A stretch of DNA of 64,000 nucleotides from Quercus robur. Lineage: Eukaryota; Streptophyta; Magnoliopsida; Fagales; Fagaceae. Positions within the stretch are counted from its first letter, which is position 1. Every line of letters starts with the position of its first letter. Under the pieces are notes generated by a model, which ran no database searches, had not been told where the DNA came from, and worked only from the letters and a program-made list of their open reading frames with translations. This document shows, piece by piece, positions 60,346-64,000 of this stretch. Position numbers and translations under genes: made by a program. The stretch spans positions 52,657,501-52,721,500 of the forward strand of contig NC_065539.1 in the NCBI RefSeq assembly GCF_932294415.1. Direction: 5' to 3'.

Positions 60346-60717
60346 ACCATTTGTAATTTCTCTGAAATGCATTAATATGCGTTGTTGTCACCTAAACTTC
60401 TTGGCTATGGAAAAGTAGTCAACAAAGGCGGCTATTATAGCAAGCAGCATCAGGTTAACTCTCTAGTAAACACAAACCCCAACTTGGTCGTCACTCCAAG
60501 TAATGCAGAATTGGTCTAGTGGATTGACTTGAATAACCTCTGCTTCCAGGCAACTTCTTGTGGATCATTCTCTTGTATAAAAGGCCAACACCCGTGCACA
60601 CTTTCCAAGTGAGTCTTTACTCTTTCTTTTGTACCTTCTTTCTTACATAGTCCTGTCAGCCAGGCTCAAAATTCATACAAACCCCTGCTACATAATCATT
60701 ATCATCAAGAAGTAACA
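60346..60717 (+). promoter_or_regulatory. Promoter and leader of GNAT gene 3
   Basis: TATAAAA at 60,576-60,582, about 136 bp before the ATG. Nearly identical to 49,295-49,671; visible changes are cattaat/caataat, cttggctatgg/cttgctatgg, ggccaacacccgtg/ggccgacaccctcg and agtaac/agtacc. The left boundary is only about 15 bp from the Helitron 3' end. Confidence 0.82.
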
Positions 60718-61248
60718 ATGGAAGTGGGTGGAAATGAATTCACTGAGATCACTCTTCGGCCATTGGATCTTTCTGACATAGATGCTTTCATGGTGTGGGC
60801 TACTGATGATAAAGTGGCTCGATTTTGCACATGGGATGCTTACACTAGCAAAGAAGACGCACTAGACTTTATCAAGAATAAGGTTATTCCTCACCCATGG
60901 TTCAGGGCTATTTGCCTTAATGGCCAGCCCATTGGTGCCATTTCAGTGACCAGAAATATAGGCAATGATGACTGCAGAGGTGAACTTGGCTATGCTTTGG
61001 GCTACAAGTACTGGGGCAAAGGAATTGCAACTGAAGCAGTTAAGCTAGTGGCTAATACTATATTTAGTGAGTGGCCACACTTGGAGAGACTTCAAGCTCG
61101 AGTTCTTGTTGAAAATGTGGGGTCCCAGAGAGTGTTAGAAAAGGCTGGGTTCCAGAGGGAAGGTATTCTAAGAAAGTATATGACTTTGAAGGGGAAAATT
61201 AGAGACCTGATGATGTTTAGTCTTCTTTCTACTGATCCCCAGAGCTGA
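60718..61248 (+). CDS. GNAT-family N-acetyltransferase (RimJ/RimL-like), gene 3
   Basis: A 176-residue single-exon paralogue of gene 1, one residue shorter (FTEITL for FTGEITL), differing at about 30 positions by eye. Conserved blocks are intact: EITLRPLDLSDIDAFMVWAT, PHPWFRAICLNGQPIGAISV, the acetyl-CoA loop YWGKGIATEAVK, and VENVGSQRVLEKAGFQREGI. Differences gather in the N-terminal helix (EKVTRFCSWEPYTN versus DKVARFCTWDAYTS) and the stretch LQARVLVENVG, which in GNAT folds lie near the substrate side, so the two copies may differ in substrate (inference). Convergent with the minus-strand gene at 62,571. Complete, with TATA box and leader, so probably expressed. Confidence 0.93.
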   Translation: MEVGGNEFTEITLRPLDLSDIDAFMVWATDDKVARFCTWDAYTSKEDALDFIKNKVIPHPWFRAICLNGQPIGAISVTRNIGNDDCRGELGYALGYKYWGKGIATEAVKLVANTIFSEWPHLERLQARVLVENVGSQRVLEKAGFQREGILRKYMTLKGKIRDLMMFSLLSTDPQS

Positions 61249-62570
61249 GTATTTGTTCAGAGTTAATGTTGTTTTAATTTGTATGTGATTTTATGAATCT
61301 TAAAGCATCCACTAGAATAAGATATTGTTAAAAATTCTAATTCTAAAATTTATGATAAAATTTTAGATGTTTAGTCTTCTTTCCGCTGTTTCTTGTCATG
61401 TAGAATATTCTTGGGATTACAAAATTTATATCCACGACAATTTATTTATTAGAAAATGCGTGATTCTTTGGGTCCGTTTGGATTGAGCTTATTTTTGTTG
61501 AAACTGAAAACACTGTAGCAAAATATTTTTTAAATGTGTGAATAGTACCGTGGGATCCATTTTTAATGGAAAGGTTGCTGAAAAGTGGAATTTGTGGGTC
61601 CGTAAACAGTGCACGAATCATTGTTCACAGTGGAAAGTCAACATTTGCGGTTACTGTTCATACAACAGTGCATGAACAGTAACCGTATCACTCTGCGTGA
61701 AAAAAAAAAAAAAAAAAAAGAAGGAAGGACACGTTTACTGTAGCGTGGGTCCCATGCCCAAAACGTAAACTCTGAACGCAGGAAAACGTCCAACCCAAAC
61801 GAGCACTTTATAGAAAATGCTTTTCCCTATCATAGAATTCAGTGCCATGAAATAGACCATATAACATACACATATCATATGCACAGGCAGCTGCAAAGGA
61901 TCCAGATCTCGTCAATAAATTAACACAATATCATGTAAACCTTCTATCCTAAAGATAAATACATATTCTTTTACTTCATTAGGAGGCGATGACAAAGAAC
62001 ATAAACCAAGCACTTGATTTAAGATCAAAGGTTATTATGGAGTTGAAAGGTGTTGAGTTTATAGTTTATATTGTATTTATTTTCAGAAATGTTGTGCTTG
62101 GTCTTTGCCTCTCCTAATCACACTAGCAACTTTCTACATCATTTTTACCTAACCAAATCATTACATCAATTATATCTATTTATCTTGGCTAATAAGGCAC
62201 AAAACTCTAAAAAGGGGGAAAGGAAATTGACAAGAATGGCATAGATTACAGACAAAAAATGCTGATTTGCTAAACAGATTGTGACATAATACCAATTTTT
62301 GTTGATGCAGAATTAGTTCATACATTCAATATACGCATGATGCCTTTCCAGTGAGGAACCCCACAACTGTATGGAATTGGAAATCCAACATCACACTAGA
62401 ACAGAATCCAGTTATAGAACTTTTCAAGCCTGTTAAAGCTTGTCCATCTTCAACTCTTTAATAGAAACTGACAGGACAACCTCATTAACAATAGATGAAA
62501 AACAAAATACAAATTGGCAACCCAAAAGATAGAGAGAGAGAGAGATGAAAATAAAAAGAAAAGAATCCCT
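61249..62570. other. 3' flanks of the third convergent GNAT pair
   Basis: Diverged copy of 51,708-52,591, interrupted by the MITE 61,470-61,806. Short (GA)n at 62,529-62,545. No other gene seen. Confidence 0.7.
61470..61806. mobile_element. MITE with GGGTCCGTTTGG-type ends
   Basis: Imperfect terminal inverted repeats: gggtccgtttggattgagc at the left, gtgctcgtttgggttggacg when the right end is inverted. The interior has several 'acagtg' and 'gaacagta' words and an A-run at 61,700-61,718. The paralogous flank near 51,900 is an empty site (gattttgtatagaaaatg versus gattcttt[element]tttatagaaaatg), which suggests a 3-bp TTT-like target duplication and hence a PIF/Harbinger-type origin. Superfamily tentative, insertion well supported. 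Confidence 0.78.
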
Positions 62571-63077
62571 TCAATTAGTTTGATCAGTTTTTAAACAACT
62601 ATACATAATAACATCAATAGTCTTCCCATGGACAATGACATATTTCCTAAGTACACCTTCCTTTTGAAACCCAGCCTTTTCCAAAACCCTTTGTGAGGCC
62701 TTAATTTCCACATTAACAAAGCCTTCCAATCTCTCCATATTTGGAAACTCTTCAAACACACTAGAAATAACCAATTTCACTGCCACTGTGGTTATACCTT
62801 TGTTCCAATACTTTGATCCAAGAGCATAGTTGATTTGCCCTCTACATATCTGATAGTCAGACCCTGGTTTGACACATATGAATCCAATTGGACGGTCTTC
62901 CAAACATATGGCCCTGTACCATGGGTGAGGAATTGCAACTTCCTTAAGATAATGAAGTGCATCTTATCTTGAAGTGTAGTACCTTAGTCTGCTTGTGCGA
63001 ATGACTTGATCATCGCATGCCCATTCCATGAAGTCATCCACATCAGATAATTGATAGGGGTGTAGTTTGATTTCCAT
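62571..63077 (-). pseudogene. GNAT acetyltransferase (minus-strand type) with one in-frame stop
   Basis: From the ATG at 63,077 the frame runs 168 codons to the stop at 62,571: MEIKLHPYQLSDVDDFMEWA, then VIRTSRLRYYTSR, a TAA at codon 38 (62,966-62,964), then DALHYLKEVAIPHPWYRAIC, LEDRPIGFICVKPGSDYQIC, acetyl-CoA loop YWNKGITTVAVK, ASQRVLEKAGFQKEGVLRKY and SCLKTDQTN. The paralogue at 53 kb reads Lys at codon 38. Apart from that one stop the gene looks healthy, so it is a very recent pseudogene, a polymorphic null allele, or a sequencing error. A shorter product could start only at the Met of MEDRPIG (62,903), which would lack the N-terminal strand and helix. Confidence 0.85.
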
Positions 63078-64000
63078 CTTGTTAATCTCTCTAATATCTT
63101 GGGCTTGTAGCTAACGCCAAACACTAACATAATATTTAGGGGGAAAACAAGAAAGAGAATAAATATATAGAAAAGAACAGTTTATAACTTATAAGGATCA
63201 AGCAATAGAACTACAAGTTAAAAGGAGCAACAAGAACTAGGGAACCAAAACACACAAAATTCATTGATTCAAACATGTTTAACATAACAAAGGAAAAAGA
63301 CTGCATAGGTTCTGCTCATTCACTTCATACTCGTACCCTTTTACAATTCTAGCAAGGGCTTTGAAGATCTTCTTGTGCGCACAAACTAGTACTATAATGC
63401 TACTCATTACAATGACACTTCACATGGCTAGTGCAATAATTTGTAGACACTTCACACAACTCAGATGCTTTTAGTGATGGACACGGATAGTGCACTAAAT
63501 CCAATATGATGTGGATACATGATTAAAATTTACCACGTGTTCATATTGTGTTGGGTCCAGTGTACTAGACCCAAGCTTTGCCCTTTAGTGACAAAGTAGG
63601 AATATCTTTACAATTGGTTAGAGTTCGTCTAATGAGTCAAATGATTCAAGCTGTTTTTAAATTAGAAGGATTAGAATTAGTACAATACAAACATAACATA
63701 TATGTCCTACTAATTTCAGGTGTTTGATTTGTAGGACTTTACTTTCATAAGACTCCAAAGGACACAGATACACTTCATGGAAAATATTGGATCATTTGAC
63801 ATCTTTAAATTTTCGATGTGGTGATGATTCCATCTATATGTTGAGTGGGGATGCTAGAGCTACACACATCATATGGTGAAGTAAATTCCCACAATAGATT
63901 AAATTGCAATTATTTGAGCACTGATCAATCAGCATGAACACACAAAAGATATTAACCAGAGTCAAAATCAGCTTTACCTTCATTCAACACTCTGAGTCTA
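63078..64000. other. 5' flank of the minus-strand GNAT gene and end of window
   Basis: To about 63,740 it parallels the flank at 53,078-53,760. A foldback-type pair of 'agtgcact'/'agtgtact' words lies at about 63,489-63,581. The last 260 bp show no recognisable gene. Confidence 0.5.

Overview
The window is nuclear DNA of a woody core-eudicot type plant. It is AT-rich, has plant splice signals (GT/AG introns, CT-rich leaders), plant-only gene families (FLZ zinc finger, HUELLENLOS-type mitochondrial L14, WATDEKV-type GNAT acetyltransferases) and a dense load of plant transposons. Fagales (oak relatives) is a guess from general feel only. Only about 3 kb is convincingly coding.

Layout. (1) 2.1-4.4 kb: a two-exon FLZ (DUF581) zinc-finger gene on the minus strand, with a probable 5'-UTR intron and a CT/GA-rich leader. 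(2) 4.4-12 kb: AT-rich intergenic DNA with a small foldback element at 7.9 kb and a dispersed repeat at 8.9-9.8 kb split by a Mutator-type MITE with a 9-bp target duplication. (3) 12-25 kb: a degraded segmental-duplication zone. Two relics of the same N-terminal gene piece (PPR-like) and four or five copies of a ~400-bp repeat have been cut apart by insertions: a second copy of the same MITE, a 1.1-kb poly(A) retroposon with a 16-bp target duplication and a strong hairpin, and two fossil repeat blocks. (4) 25-34 kb: gene-free, with a 587-bp tandem duplication at 29.7 kb. (5) 34.33-40.19 kb: three head-to-tail copies of a ~1.95-kb unit, nearly identical by eye, each holding a ~700-bp palindrome and the 5' end of a hAT transposon. 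(6) 40.9-47.7 kb: the nuclear gene for mitochondrial ribosomal protein L14 (uL14, HUELLENLOS family), three coding exons. Its likely 5'-UTR intron carries a 3.3-kb hAT element with a perfect 8-bp target duplication. (7) 49.3-63.1 kb: a cluster of GNAT acetyltransferase genes arranged as three convergent pairs: an intact plus-strand gene at 49.7 and another at 60.7 kb, a minus-strand gene with one in-frame stop at 62.6 kb, and three relics between them. Between the second and third pair sit a Pack-MULE carrying a piece of the peroxisomal import receptor gene PEX7 and a 4.1-kb Helitron whose 3' end abuts the third pair.

The genes do not form a pathway. The main interest is architectural: recent tandem amplification, transposon capture of a host gene piece, and GNAT paralogues whose promoters are more alike than their coding regions. 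No prokaryotic-type system, CRISPR array or organelle insertion was seen.
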